In this document: piece by piece, positions 1 through 9,170 of the stretch
Numbering within the stretch: the first letter of the stretch is position 1
How the letters are laid out: each line of letters starts with the position of its first letter
Assembly: GCA_964565925.1 (NCBI GenBank)
Contig: CAZMGV010000016.1
Coordinates: forward strand, 1 to 64,000
Reading direction: 5' to 3'
DNA length: 64,000 nt
Origin: CAZMGV01 sp964565925
Lineage (GTDB): Bacteria; JAGRBM01; JAHCIT01
Made by a program: the position numbers and the translations under genes
The notes under the pieces: model-generated
The model's input: the letters and a program-made list of their open reading frames with translations, nothing else
What the model was told of the DNA's origin: nothing
Databases searched by the model: none

Positions 1-1688
1 ACAGTGCGCTGGTTGTCGCCGCTCAACATGACGACCTTTTGTAATCCGGCGTTATACAGAGAACGGATGGCATCCGCGGCATTCGGACGGATGGTGTCCC
101 CGATGGCGAGAACTGCGAGTATTTCACCCGTGCAATTCTCATGTGGCTTGTGTCCGACTACGACGACAGACTGGGCAGTGGCTTCAATCTCCGCCAGTGT
201 TTTCTCCAGTGCGTCCGAACACACCGCAAGTTCGTGAGCGAAGCGGTGGTTTCCTACGAAATAGTGATGTCCATCGATTTCCCCTTCCGCACCTCGGCCA
301 TTTCGAGACTGGTAATTATCGCAGCGCGAAAACTCGATATTCTGTTCTCGTGCGTAAGCGGCGATTGCCTGCGCAATCGGATGGTCCGAGTGGACATCAA
401 TGGACGCTGCCACCCGGATCATTTCTCCTATAGATTTCGAATTGAAAAGGATCACTTTCGTCACGCGCGGGCGGCCTTCCGTAATCGTGCCAGTCTTATC
501 GACTGCCAGCACGCGCAACTTCCCGATGGCCTCCAGGAACGTACCCCCTTTAATTAGTACACCGCGTCTGGCCATCGCGGTCAAACCGGAGACCACTGAC
601 ACTGGTGTTGATATGACGAGCGCACAGGGACACGCGACGACAAGCATGACCAGCGCACGATAAGTCCACACATGCCATGGGGCATGGAACATCAATGGAG
701 GAACTAGCCATACCAGCAGAGCGAATAAGAAAACCGCAGGCGTGTATATCCGGGCGAATTTATCGACGAATTTCTGTGAAGGTGATTTTTGTGATTGCGC
801 TTCTTCAACGAGTCGGATGATCCGTGAAAGCGTCGTGTCGGAATATGCTTTTGTCACGCGCACTTCCAGCGAACCCTCGCCGTTTATCGTTCCGGCAAAC
901 ACCGGATCGCCCGGACCCTTTTCAACCGGCATGGATTCACCGGTGATTGGAGCTTGGTTGACGGCGGATGCTCCACGAATGACTTCTCCGTCCAGCGGCA
1001 TTCTTGCCCCTGATTTGATCGCTATGGTATTTCCAATCCGTACCTGCCCAACTGGCACTTCTCGGAAGGTATTTCCTTCTTCCAGCCACGCGGTTTCAGG
1101 AGATATATCCAAGAGCGCCTGTATCGCCCGGCGCGCTCGGGATACACTGTAAGATTCGAGGAGTTCAGATAGCGCAAACAGGAATACGACCGTTGCGCCT
1201 TCGTTCCATTCGCCAATAGCTGCAGCGCCGATCACGGCGACTGTCATCAGGACATTCATGTCGAGTGAGTAGCGGCGTAGCGCGCTTAAACACTTCGGGA
1301 AGATAAACCAGCTACCCGCGACGATGGCGCAAGCGAATACGCCGGTATTAAGTTCCGACGGAACAGCACCGCTCCAGCGAAGCACAAGCCCGATAAAAGT
1401 CAGCCCGCCCGAGCAGATCGTCGCAACCAGACGCGACTGTTGTTGGTCGCTCTTGCCGGTGTCAGCTTCCGGCTCGTCTAGCGATGCCGTTAGACCTGCC
1501 GTCGCGATGGCCCGGATTAGTAGGGAGACTGGGATCGCCTTCTCGTGAGCGATGGTCACTTTCCCTCCCATAAGATTTACCCGCACGTCGCGGATTCCGT
1601 CGATCGATTTTAGCGCTCGCTCGACAGATGCCACCTCATCGGCGCAATCCATTCCAGAAACTCGTAGCGTGGTCGTTTTGTCAGACAA
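1..1688 (-). CDS. Heavy-metal (Zn/Cd/Pb-type) P1B-ATPase, 3' end beyond window
   Basis: This ATP-driven exporter moves soft divalent metals from cytoplasm to periplasm. About 562 residues are visible and the frame is open to base 1, so the hinge (GDGxND) and the last membrane helices lie outside the window. In order the protein shows an N-terminal HMA-like domain with GMDCADE (second Cys replaced by Glu), TGES of the actuator domain, CPCALVIST in the ion-binding helix, the phosphorylation site DKTGT, SDHPIAQA (the P1B His-Pro motif) and MLSGDN. CPCALVIST is typical of ZntA/CadA rather than of Cu pumps (usually CPCALGLAT). A TTG start at 1688 with a GGGAGAGG Shine-Dalgarno overlaps the czcA stop by 8 bases, so it is translated as the last visible gene of the czc operon. 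An ATG 12 codons further in would cut into the metal-binding motif. Confidence 0.93.
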   Translation of the reverse strand, partial: MSDKTTTLRVSGMDCADEVASVERALKSIDGIRDVRVNLMGGKVTIAHEKAIPVSLLIRAIATAGLTASLDEPEADTGKSDQQQSRLVATICSGGLTFIGLVLRWSGAVPSELNTGVFACAIVAGSWFIFPKCLSALRRYSLDMNVLMTVAVIGAAAIGEWNEGATVVFLFALSELLESYSVSRARRAIQALLDISPETAWLEEGNTFREVPVGQVRIGNTIAIKSGARMPLDGEVIRGASAVNQAPITGESMPVEKGPGDPVFAGTINGEGSLEVRVTKAYSDTTLSRIIRLVEEAQSQKSPSQKFVDKFARIYTPAVFLFALLVWLVPPLMFHAPWHVWTYRALVMLVVACPCALVISTPVSVVSGLTAMARRGVLIKGGTFLEAIGKLRVLAVDKTGTITEGRPRVTKVILFNSKSIGEMIRVAASIDVHSDHPIAQAIAAYAREQNIEFSRCDNYQSRNGRGAEGEIDGHHYFVGNHRFAHELAVCSDALEKTLAEIEATAQSVVVVGHKPHENCTGEILAVLAIGDTIRPNAADAIRSLYNAGLQKVVMLSGDNQRT

Positions 1689-4600
1689 GAGCTGAACCTC
1701 TCCCTTCTTGTTCGTGGCGACTCATCATCAGGCACAGAACCGGCAGCACCACCAGCGTCAGAAGCGTTGATGAAACGATGCCCCCGATAACGACAGTGGC
1801 GAGCGGCCTCTGCACCTCCGCACCGGCTCCGGTTGAAAGAGCCATCGGAACGAAGCCGAGGGATGCCACCAGCGCCGTCATCAGGACCGGACGCAGACGC
1901 GAAAGGGCCCCTTCCCTGACGGCCAGCTCCGGAGGCTTCCCGGCTGCTTCGAGCTGCCGGATGAATGTGACGAGGACGAGCCCGTTCAGCACAGCGACTC
2001 CAGATAGCGCGATGAATCCCACTCCCGCTGAAATCGAAAATGGAATATCCCTCATCCAGAGGGCGAGCACGCCGCCTGTCAGAGCGAGCGGCACGCCGCT
2101 GAACACCAGTAGCGCGTCTTTCATCTGGCCGAAGGTCAGATAGAGCAGGACGAATATCAGGCAGAGCGCCAGCGGTACGACGACCTCAAGCCGCTTTGAC
2201 GCCGACAGCAGATTCTCGAACTGTCCGCCCCACCCGAGCCAGTAACCGGCGGGCAAGGTGATCTGCTCCCGTACCGCTTGCTGGGCGTCTTCGACGAAAC
2301 CGCCCAGATCGCGTCCGCGCACATTGGCGGTGACGACAATCCGGCGTTTGCCGTTCTCGCGGCTGATCTGGTTGGGGCCCACGACCGTTTCCACCGACGC
2401 CACCTGTGAAAGCGGAATAAACCGGTTCCGAATGCTCTCGGCAGCGCGCCGGTGCCCTCCGCCCGAAGCAGCAGGAACCGCTACCGGCAGGCGGGATATG
2501 GCGGCCATATCGCTGCGAATGGGTTCGGGGAGCCTGACGATCAGCGGGAACCGGCGGTCGCCTTCAAAAATAAGGCCTGCTTCCGTCCCGCCGATGGCGG
2601 TTCTAACCAGTTCCTGCACATCTGCCACATTCAGGCCAAAGCGGGAGAGTTCGGTACGATCCGGAATGATGGTCAGAAAGGGAAGGCCGGTTATCGATTC
2701 GGCCTTCACATCTGCCGCTCCGGGTATGGTCTTCAGCAGCCGGGCTACCGCGTCGCCCTGCTCTTTGAGTATTTCCAGATCGTCGCCGTAGATTTTGACC
2801 GCCACATCGCTTCTGACACCCGAGATCAGCTCGTTGAACCGCATCTGGATCGGCTGGGTGAACTCGTAGTTGTTGCCCGGAATGGCCTGCACGGCTTCCT
2901 CGATTTCATCAACCAGTTCTGCTTTTGTTTTCCGGGGATTGGGCCAGATATCCCTTGGTTTCAGAATCACAAAGCAGTCCGCCACATTGGGCGGCATCGG
3001 ATCGGTGGCGATCTCGGCGGTACCGATCTTGGCGAATACCCGCTCGACCTCGGGGAACTCCCGGACCCGCTTCTCGATCAGGTGCTGCATCTGAACCGCC
3101 TGGGCGAGTCCCGTTCCAGGTATACGCATGGCTTGAAGCGCGACGTCGCCTTCATCCAGGGATGGAACAAACTCGGTTCCCAGACTGGTTCCCAGCCAGA
3201 CGCTTCCGAGAAGCATCGAGAAAGCCCCGGCAATTACAGTCTTCCGGTGAGAGACCGCCCAGCCAAACACCGGTTCATAGGCACGTCTGGCGAAGCCGAC
3301 GATACGGTTTTCCTTTTCGGAGACCGGACCATTCAGGAAGATGGCGATGGCCGCGGGAACAAAGGTCACTGAAAGCGCCATCGCGCCGGCAAGGGCCATA
3401 ATCACAGTAATCGCCATAGGCGTGAACATCTTGCCTTCGACTCCGGTCAGCGTGAGGACTGGCAGGTAGACGATCATGATGATCAGTTCGCCGAACATCG
3501 TCGCCTGACGGACTTCCTTTGACGCCTCAAAGACAATCTTCAGGCGCTCTTCGAGCGCCAGCGGCCGCCCGTGGTGAGCTTGTTCCTCCGAAAGCCGCCG
3601 GATGCAGTTCTCCACGATGATGACGGCTCCGTCCACGATGATTCCGAAGTCGAGCGCGCCGAGACTCATCAGATTCGCGCTGACCCCGGTTTTGACCATT
3701 CCGGCCGCTGTGGCGAGCATTGAGAGAGGGATCACCAATGCTGCGATCAGTGCCGCGCGGAAGTTTCCAAGAAACAGGAACAGGATGGCGATGACCAGCA
3801 GCGCGCCTTCGGTCAGATTCCTCTCAACCGTAGCGATCGTGCGCTCCACAAGCGCGGTCCGGTCGTATACCGGAACGGCCCTTACTCCCGGCGGAAGCGA
3901 TCTACCGATCTCCTCAAGCTTCACTCCGACGGCACGCGAAACAGTCCTGCTGTTTTCGCCGATCAGCATGAAAGCTGTTCCGATCACCACTTCGCGGCCG
4001 TTCTCGGTCGCCGCACCGGTTCTCAGTTCCCGGCCGAACTCGATCTGGCCGATATCCCGCACACGCACCGGGATACCCCGGCGGCTTCCGATGACGGTCT
4101 CCGAGATCGACTCCATCGTCTCAAGCCGTCCGGGGACACGGACGAGACGCTGCTCGCCGTTCTGTTCAATATAACCGGCACCCGCGTTGGAGTTATTCCG
4201 TTCCAGCGCCTGAATCACATCGTGAAGACTCAATCCGTACGCAGCCAGACGATCCGGATCGGGTGTGACGTGGTACTGTTTTTCGTAGCCGCCGATCGTA
4301 TTGATCTCGTTCACGCCCGGAACCGTGCGAAGCTGTGGCTTCACTATCCAGTCCTGGATCGTCCGCAGATCGGCAAGCGAATACGGCGAACCATCCGGCT
4401 TGCGGGCGCCCTCCTCCGCTTCGACCGTCCACATGAATATCTCGCCCAGCCCGGTGGCGATCGGCCCCATTTCGGGCGCAAGCCCGTCCGGAAGCGACTG
4501 CCGGACGGTCTGAAGCCTTTCGCTCAGAAGCTGCCGCGCGAAGTAGATATCCGTGCCGTCTTCGAAAACGGCCGTGACCTGCGACAGGCCGTATCTGGAG

Positions 4601-4854
4601 ACCGACCATGTCCGCTCAAGTCGCGGAAGCCCCGCCACGGCGGTCTCGACAATGGAAGTGATCTGCTGTTCGGCCTCCGCCGGGGTGTAACCGGGGGCTG
4701 CGGTATTGATTTGTACCTGGACGTTCGTGATGTCAGGAACGGCATCTATGGGTAATTGTATCAAATAATAGATACCGAGGGCCGCAAAGGCTGCCGTGCC
4801 AAACAGCACCAGCCAGCGCCTGCGGATCGAAACGGAGAGTAGTTTTTCCAGCAT
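1681..4854 (-). CDS. czcA: CzcA-type heavy-metal RND efflux pump
   Basis: Inner-membrane proton-driven pump of the HME-RND family, which with CzcB and CzcC expels divalent cations across both membranes. It has 1057 residues, a normal length for the family (about 1030-1070). The fourth-helix signature DFGIIVDGAVIIVEN near residue 400 matches the HME1 (CzcA, Zn/Co/Cd) class rather than the Cu/Ag CusA class. Twelve membrane helices and two large periplasmic loops are expected and the hydropathy fits. The start has GGAG 8 bases upstream and lies 12 bases after the czcB stop. The downstream ATPase overlaps its stop. The metal is inferred from the signature and from the neighbouring Zn-type ATPase. 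Confidence 0.95.
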   Translation of the reverse strand: MLEKLLSVSIRRRWLVLFGTAAFAALGIYYLIQLPIDAVPDITNVQVQINTAAPGYTPAEAEQQITSIVETAVAGLPRLERTWSVSRYGLSQVTAVFEDGTDIYFARQLLSERLQTVRQSLPDGLAPEMGPIATGLGEIFMWTVEAEEGARKPDGSPYSLADLRTIQDWIVKPQLRTVPGVNEINTIGGYEKQYHVTPDPDRLAAYGLSLHDVIQALERNNSNAGAGYIEQNGEQRLVRVPGRLETMESISETVIGSRRGIPVRVRDIGQIEFGRELRTGAATENGREVVIGTAFMLIGENSRTVSRAVGVKLEEIGRSLPPGVRAVPVYDRTALVERTIATVERNLTEGALLVIAILFLFLGNFRAALIAALVIPLSMLATAAGMVKTGVSANLMSLGALDFGIIVDGAVIIVENCIRRLSEEQAHHGRPLALEERLKIVFEASKEVRQATMFGELIIMIVYLPVLTLTGVEGKMFTPMAITVIMALAGAMALSVTFVPAAIAIFLNGPVSEKENRIVGFARRAYEPVFGWAVSHRKTVIAGAFSMLLGSVWLGTSLGTEFVPSLDEGDVALQAMRIPGTGLAQAVQMQHLIEKRVREFPEVERVFAKIGTAEIATDPMPPNVADCFVILKPRDIWPNPRKTKAELVDEIEEAVQAIPGNNYEFTQPIQMRFNELISGVRSDVAVKIYGDDLEILKEQGDAVARLLKTIPGAADVKAESITGLPFLTIIPDRTELSRFGLNVADVQELVRTAIGGTEAGLIFEGDRRFPLIVRLPEPIRSDMAAISRLPVAVPAASGGGHRRAAESIRNRFIPLSQVASVETVVGPNQISRENGKRRIVVTANVRGRDLGGFVEDAQQAVREQITLPAGYWLGWGGQFENLLSASKRLEVVVPLALCLIFVLLYLTFGQMKDALLVFSGVPLALTGGVLALWMRDIPFSISAGVGFIALSGVAVLNGLVLVTFIRQLEAAGKPPELAVREGALSRLRPVLMTALVASLGFVPMALSTGAGAEVQRPLATVVIGGIVSSTLLTLVVLPVLCLMMSRHEQEGRGSALV

Positions 4855-4866
4855 GATTATCTCCGT

Positions 4867-6120
4867 TCAGTGATCGTGTTCGGCTTCGGATTTGAGGATG
4901 TCGGCTTTCAGGACAAAGGAACCCTCGGACACGTATTCCATGCCCGGTTCGAGCCCGCCGGTGATTTCGGTCCAGTCTCCGTCGGAGGCGCCGGTTTCCA
5001 CCGGAGCGACTTCGTACTGGTCGCCGGATTTCCGGAACACCACCGTCCAGTCGCGGAAGGACTGGAGAGCGGCGGACTTCACCGCGAGCGGGACCTTGCG
5101 AATGCCTGTGATCAGAGTCGCATCCACATAGAGTCCCGGCCGCCACTGACCTTTCGGATTCGGGACAGTGGAGCGTGCGATTCCCGACTGCGTGTCTTCG
5201 TCTACCGTGGGAGAGATATAGTTCAGGCGGACATCTGCGGAAGCAGAGGCACCCGGCAGTTGAACCGTAAGCGCCTGTCCGGGTTTCAGCCGGGCCAGAT
5301 CCCGGCCGGGGACCGCCAACTCGACCCACACTTCCCGCAGATCGGACACGGTAAACATGCGCGTGTCCGCGGAAACGAATTCACCCAGAGAGGCGTCCTT
5401 GTCGATAACAGTTCCCGATATTCCGGATCGTACCTCGTAGTTAGAAAGGCTTTCGTTGCTCTCGACGACAGCGATTACATCGTCTTTTGCCACCGGATCG
5501 CCGATGTCCTTCAGGACTTTTCGGATAATGCCGGAATACCTCGGGTGGATGTGGGCGATCCGTTCACGGTCAGGAACAATCTGTCCGCGAAGCCGGATAA
5601 TTTCCCGTAGCTCTCCCTGCCCGGCCTTCGCAGTACGGATGCCGGACTTTTCCGCCATATCAGGGGCAATCTCCGTGCGCCCTTCGATCTGCTCATAGCT
5701 GAATTTGCGGGTTTGTCCGCCAAATGAAAGCTGCCATTCCGTAATGAAAGAATGGGGTTCGTAGATTTCAGACCGACCCTGAAGGAAGCCTTCTTTCGGT
5801 TGAAACTCGACGATCTGCTCAATATCTCCGAACCGTTTAAGGGTGACCGACAGCTTCGCCTGCTCCGGCGGCAAAGGTTTGCCGTTTTCATGAACCCATA
5901 CACGGAATTCGGGCGGGACGCCGTCTTCGAATATTTTCACCTCGATGGCGACGGGGCCATCCTCCAGCAGTCTGCCGCCATTGGGCCCCTTTTGGACGGA
6001 ATTCTCATGCTCCTCCTCTTCGTGATGCTCATGGGTATCTGATTGTTCCGTTTCCCGGTTTTTGCAGGAGGGGGCAAGGAACAGGACACATGCAAGGACC
6101 GTAGTAAGCCGGTATTTCAT
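4867..6120 (-). CDS. czcB: CzcB-type RND periplasmic adaptor lipoprotein
   Basis: Membrane-fusion protein linking CzcA to the outer-membrane channel; 417 residues. A lipobox (FLAPSC, Cys19) suggests anchoring by lipid. It is followed by a His/Glu-rich stretch (about residues 27-42) that could bind metal. An extra N-terminal domain with GPNGGRLLEDG precedes the usual barrel-sandwich halves, seen as VKDDVIAVVESNE-like and GISGTVIDKDASLGEFV-like segments, and the C-terminal membrane-proximal domain. The start overlaps the czcC stop by 4 bases (ATGA), and czcA follows after 12 bases, so the three are translationally coupled. Confidence 0.93.
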   Translation of the reverse strand: MKYRLTTVLACVLFLAPSCKNRETEQSDTHEHHEEEEHENSVQKGPNGGRLLEDGPVAIEVKIFEDGVPPEFRVWVHENGKPLPPEQAKLSVTLKRFGDIEQIVEFQPKEGFLQGRSEIYEPHSFITEWQLSFGGQTRKFSYEQIEGRTEIAPDMAEKSGIRTAKAGQGELREIIRLRGQIVPDRERIAHIHPRYSGIIRKVLKDIGDPVAKDDVIAVVESNESLSNYEVRSGISGTVIDKDASLGEFVSADTRMFTVSDLREVWVELAVPGRDLARLKPGQALTVQLPGASASADVRLNYISPTVDEDTQSGIARSTVPNPKGQWRPGLYVDATLITGIRKVPLAVKSAALQSFRDWTVVFRKSGDQYEVAPVETGASDGDWTEITGGLEPGMEYVSEGSFVLKADILKSEAEHDH

Positions 6121-7421
6121 GGGCGTGTTTCTCCGATGGGAATGAAAGTGATGGATTCCGCATAAAGCGGTTCGGCGGTCAGGCTCTCTATTTCGGCCGC
6201 CGCCTGATGGAAGCTCACGAGGGCGTCGTGGTACCGTTCCAGCAGTTCGTAGAGCCGCCGCTCCACGTCGGTCACGTCGATCAGCCCGAAACGTCCGCGC
6301 CGGTACCCGTCCAGAAGCAGGTCAAGCGCTTCCCGGGTCTTCGGCAGCAGTTCATCGCGAAGCGCCACCGCTTCCACATGGTGGACCTGAAGTCTCGAAT
6401 AGGCGTTGATCAGACCGGCCATGAGCTGCCTGCGCGCCCGCGTCCGGTCCTGCGGAATCCGGGCGAGCCGCTCCTCCGCTTCACGCACCGCCCCCTGATT
6501 GCGGTTCAGGACTGGAATGGGAACCGATATCCCCGCGACGGCGGCATGCTCATTGGTGGCGTTCAGACGCCGGTAACCCGCCTCGATCCGGAAGTCGGGC
6601 AAAGCATGGCTGCGTTCGAGATCGCGTCTCTTTTCACGGGCGGCCGCTTCCGTCTCCCAGAGCGGGTTGATGCTGGCGGCATCGAAGCGTGTGGTGAGCG
6701 TGTCCAGGTCCGGAAGCGAAACGGGCAGTTTCGAGATCGCCGCATCCGGCTCGGACGCTTCATGGGCGCCGTCGGTCCAGAAGAGTGTAAGCCGCCTCCG
6801 GCTCGCCTCCAGCTCCAGGTCGCCGCGCTTCAGCTGTACGCGGGCGTCCCGGAGCACCGTTTCGGCCCGGAGTTCCTCGGCGGGCGGAGCAGCACCGGCT
6901 TTCACCCGTTCGGCCGCCGCCCGTGCGAACTTTTCCACCAGCGTGACCGCCTGTCCGGAATGTTCGACATGTTCCCTGTGCCCCAGCACCTCGACGAATG
7001 TCCGGATCAGGTCCGCGGCGATCATCCGTTTCCGGACGGAGATTTCAGCCTTCAGCCGTTCGAGATCGGTATCCGCCACACCGGAAGCGAGACCGAGCCG
7101 CCCCGACAGGGGAAGCGACTGACTGACGGTTACGGTGGTTTCCGCCCCCTTGATCCCGCTCAAGGACCTCGTCCCGAGAATATTCTCCGCCGTGACGGAG
7201 AGTTCGGGGTTGGCGAACCGGCCGGCATAATCCCGTCTCGCTTCCAGAACCCGGAGTTCCGAGGCAAATGCCGCCAGCTCCGGATCGGCGGCTTCGGTCC
7301 GCCGCCACGCCTGTTCAATCGTGAAACCAGAGATCGCCTCGCTTGGGACGGGTTCGGCCGCAATCACAGGCACTGCTATCAGTGCGGCAGTAATCGCCAG
7401 CGGAAGTTTCAATTTAATCAT
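6117..7421 (-). CDS. czcC: CzcC-type outer-membrane channel (TolC superfamily)
   Basis: Outer-membrane factor of the czc pump; 434 residues with an N-terminal signal peptide ending near VIAAEP. It has the two-fold repeated long alpha-helical pattern of the OEP family, seen in stretches such as ASELRVLEARRDYAGRFANP and the C-terminal DALVSFHQAAAEIESL. The four-base overlap with czcB shows operon membership. 104 bases separate it from the small secreted gene upstream. It shows no clear Cys for lipid anchoring, unlike many OMFs of this type. Confidence 0.9.
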   Translation of the reverse strand: MIKLKLPLAITAALIAVPVIAAEPVPSEAISGFTIEQAWRRTEAADPELAAFASELRVLEARRDYAGRFANPELSVTAENILGTRSLSGIKGAETTVTVSQSLPLSGRLGLASGVADTDLERLKAEISVRKRMIAADLIRTFVEVLGHREHVEHSGQAVTLVEKFARAAAERVKAGAAPPAEELRAETVLRDARVQLKRGDLELEASRRRLTLFWTDGAHEASEPDAAISKLPVSLPDLDTLTTRFDAASINPLWETEAAAREKRRDLERSHALPDFRIEAGYRRLNATNEHAAVAGISVPIPVLNRNQGAVREAEERLARIPQDRTRARRQLMAGLINAYSRLQVHHVEAVALRDELLPKTREALDLLLDGYRRGRFGLIDVTDVERRLYELLERYHDALVSFHQAAAEIESLTAEPLYAESITFIPIGETRP

Positions 7422-7525
7422 GTCGGACTACCTCTGAAGCGCCAGTGGGCAGCGCCAATTGGGAATCGAGCCTCAACGCCGTGTTTCCCGATGGAATCAG
7501 GGCATAAATTCAGAAGTGTATGGAG

Positions 7526-7936
7526 TTACGTACGCAGAATGACGGAGGAGAGATGGGACGATGCGAATGAACTGACCGGAACTGGTAAACGGGACTTGCG
7601 CTCCGGTATCAATTCAGGCGTGGCGGGGACCAGGAAACCAGACGGCAGGTACGCCAGTGCCGGATCAGCGGTGAGTTCCGAACGAACCGCTGTGTCTACC
7701 CGACCGACATAGGTGGCTGCATCGATGCAGGAATCCGGTTCGCTGCTGCAGCGGTTGCCGGCGGGACTGTCCAGCCAATGACCGTTCGAAAGCGATGAGG
7801 TCGCCACATCGAAACAGCGGCCGTCAAAACCCGCTTCCACATGGACGGAACCGTCCTGTTCCCAGCAGATCGCCGTACCTTGGGACGAAACGGCCCCGAC
7901 AAGCGTCAGAGCTAAAATCAGAAATTGGCGAAGCAT
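7526..7936 (-). CDS. Small secreted Cys-containing protein heading the czc operon
   Basis: No family was recognised with certainty. From the ATG at 7936 it has 136 residues; a GTG three codons earlier is possible. It begins with a hydrophobic signal peptide (MLRQFLILALTLVGAVSSQG). The mature part has spaced cysteines (ICWEQDG, GRCFDVA, NRCSSEPDSCIDAATYV). The pattern recalls small periplasmic proteins that open other CzcCBA operons and end their core with a C-x-D-x-P/A-x motif. The gene is co-directional with czcC and probably first in the operon. A periplasmic metal-binding or sensing role is inference only. Confidence 0.6.
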   Translation of the reverse strand: MLRQFLILALTLVGAVSSQGTAICWEQDGSVHVEAGFDGRCFDVATSSLSNGHWLDSPAGNRCSSEPDSCIDAATYVGRVDTAVRSELTADPALAYLPSGFLVPATPELIPERKSRLPVPVSSFASSHLSSVILRT

Positions 7937-7951
7937 GGATACCACATTGCG

Positions 7952-7980
7952 ATTATGCGAGTGACTGGCACCAAAAACAA
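7952..7980 (-). promoter_or_regulatory. Possible sigma-70 promoter of the czc operon
   Basis: Read on the minus strand, TTGTTT (7980-7975) and CATAAT (7957-7952) are separated by 17 bases. Transcription would begin near 7945, only about ten bases before the ATG at 7936, where no Shine-Dalgarno is visible. The transcript would therefore be nearly leaderless. The spacing and boxes are good, but chance occurrence cannot be excluded. Confidence 0.35.
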
Positions 7981-8077
7981 GTTCCTAATTTTACTGAGAA
8001 ACAGAGCGACTATCCTCGCAGAGATCCGATTGTCTTCCACAAGCCTCCCACTGACAGAACCCGGCCAGCACCGACCG

Positions 8078-8509
8078 TCACGGGCCCAGCTGCCGAAGCA
8101 TGGTGAACGTATCGGTCACGGACCAGTCCTCGGCGATCAGGCCGTTCCCGAACCGGCTGATCGTGATGCCATTGAACCGGACCCGCCGGCCGTAACTTTT
8201 CCCGGTGACGACGAAACGGGACGTCACCCGGTTGCCTTCAACCATCTGCTCCTCGACGGTCACCTTCAGGCCGGAGAGCACCTTCGTGTACGTCGCAACC
8301 GACTGCCGGGGGGCCCCTTCGAGCCCGCGGTATTCCAGATCGTTCACGTGATCCACGAAGGAAGGGCTGTAGTATTTTGAGGCCGGATCGAGCCCGGCTC
8401 CCGAGCAGACCTGCTCAAGCGCGCCTCTGACATTTTCGGCGATGGCCGATGGCAGACCTTTTGACGTTTCAGATTTCGGGGGAATCATATTGCCAGCCGC
8501 TCTTTCCAT
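8078..8509 (-). CDS. SnoaL-like / ester-cyclase-type NTF2-fold protein
   Basis: 143 residues resembling the SnoaL-like polyketide-cyclase/ester-cyclase group: a short cone-shaped fold with the pattern YYSPSFVDHVN near the start, a central GLKVTVEEQMVEGNRVTSRFVV strand pair, and a tail (GNGLIAEDWSVTDTFTMLRQLG) very typical of the family. Members act on varied small molecules and many have no known substrate. It lies between the two divergent metal operons, 132 bases upstream of the small secreted gene, and has no obvious link to metal resistance. The start may be ATG 8509 or the in-frame ATG at 8488. Confidence 0.75.
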   Translation of the reverse strand: MERAAGNMIPPKSETSKGLPSAIAENVRGALEQVCSGAGLDPASKYYSPSFVDHVNDLEYRGLEGAPRQSVATYTKVLSGLKVTVEEQMVEGNRVTSRFVVTGKSYGRRVRFNGITISRFGNGLIAEDWSVTDTFTMLRQLGP

Positions 8510-8610
8510 TTCTGTTCCAGCGCGTGCGTGTCGTGATCGTCCGGATGAAATTCCGGCCGGTAATAGTTTACCATGGTCAAATTATATTGTTTGGTATATT
8601 CTAAAAAAGT

Positions 8611-9027
8611 ATGCGTCGTGTGGTGGCTACCACTGTCGTGATTCTGCTGAACGCTGTTTCAATTTATGGCGGGGCTTGCCGTACGAATTGCGCTAAAGCG
8701 TTTATCCATACATCTGCTCCGGCTCAAATGGCGCAGGTTGGCGCTCATCCCGAATGCCATGGGCGTCCGCAGCCTGATGGAGAGCCTGACTCAACAGGGT
8801 CGAGCGAATGCCATCGAGAATTCTGTTCAAGCATTTTCACTGTTCAAGACCATCTAAAATCCAGTTTATGGCAGGCGATGATACTTATCCCTATTGTACT
8901 GTTTGCTCCTGTCGCGTCTGCAATGACAGCGTTGGGGCCGATATTTGGGTCTAATTCTGATCCGTCGGAACACCAGACCGATCCGCCCGCACTCAGTTTC
9001 ACTGCAACTATTGTAATAACTTGCTGA
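8611..9027 (+). CDS. Small Cys/His-rich exported protein upstream of cusCBA
   Basis: Unrecognised; 138 residues. A hydrophobic N-terminus (VVATTVVILLNAVSIYG) resembles a signal peptide. A central stretch (about residues 22-72) is rich in Cys and His (CRTNC, HPECHG, ECHREFC), followed by one probable membrane segment (QAMILIPIVLFAPVASAM). It ends 143 bases before cusC on the same strand. There is no good Shine-Dalgarno; AT-rich TATATT boxes stand at 8583-8588 and 8595-8600. A role in periplasmic metal handling is inferred from composition and position. Codon use resembles the cus genes rather than the GC-rich chromosome. Confidence 0.5.
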   Translation: MRRVVATTVVILLNAVSIYGGACRTNCAKAFIHTSAPAQMAQVGAHPECHGRPQPDGEPDSTGSSECHREFCSSIFTVQDHLKSSLWQAMILIPIVLFAPVASAMTALGPIFGSNSDPSEHQTDPPALSFTATIVITC

Positions 9028-9052
9028 TCTACCAGTAAGTACTTCCGGCCGG

Positions 9053-9102
9053 ACTGAAATATTGTCCGTACTGAAATATACTATTTGTTTTTAGTTTCAG
9101 TA
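9053..9102. promoter_or_regulatory. Repeat cluster upstream of cusC, candidate operator
   Basis: The ten-base word ACTGAAATAT occurs twice in direct orientation (9053-9062 and 9070-9079), 17 bases apart. The second copy forms an inverted repeat with TTTCAGTA at 9095-9102 (left arm TACTGAAA at 9069-9076). The first copy is also flanked by GGAC/GTCC. Such a repeat cluster 70-120 bases upstream of cusC fits a regulator-binding region or a structured leader. No regulator gene lies in the block. Confidence 0.4.
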
Positions 9103-9170
9103 ACTTTTGCAAATTCATCCAGTGCTGGGACCTGACTGTAAGGGCCCATGAAGTGGTGTGAGGCATTATA

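Noticed and set aside
8570..8577. ACCATGGT palindrome between the two divergent metal operons as a regulator site
   Set aside because: Only eight bases, no second copy near, and not placed clearly relative to promoter boxes.
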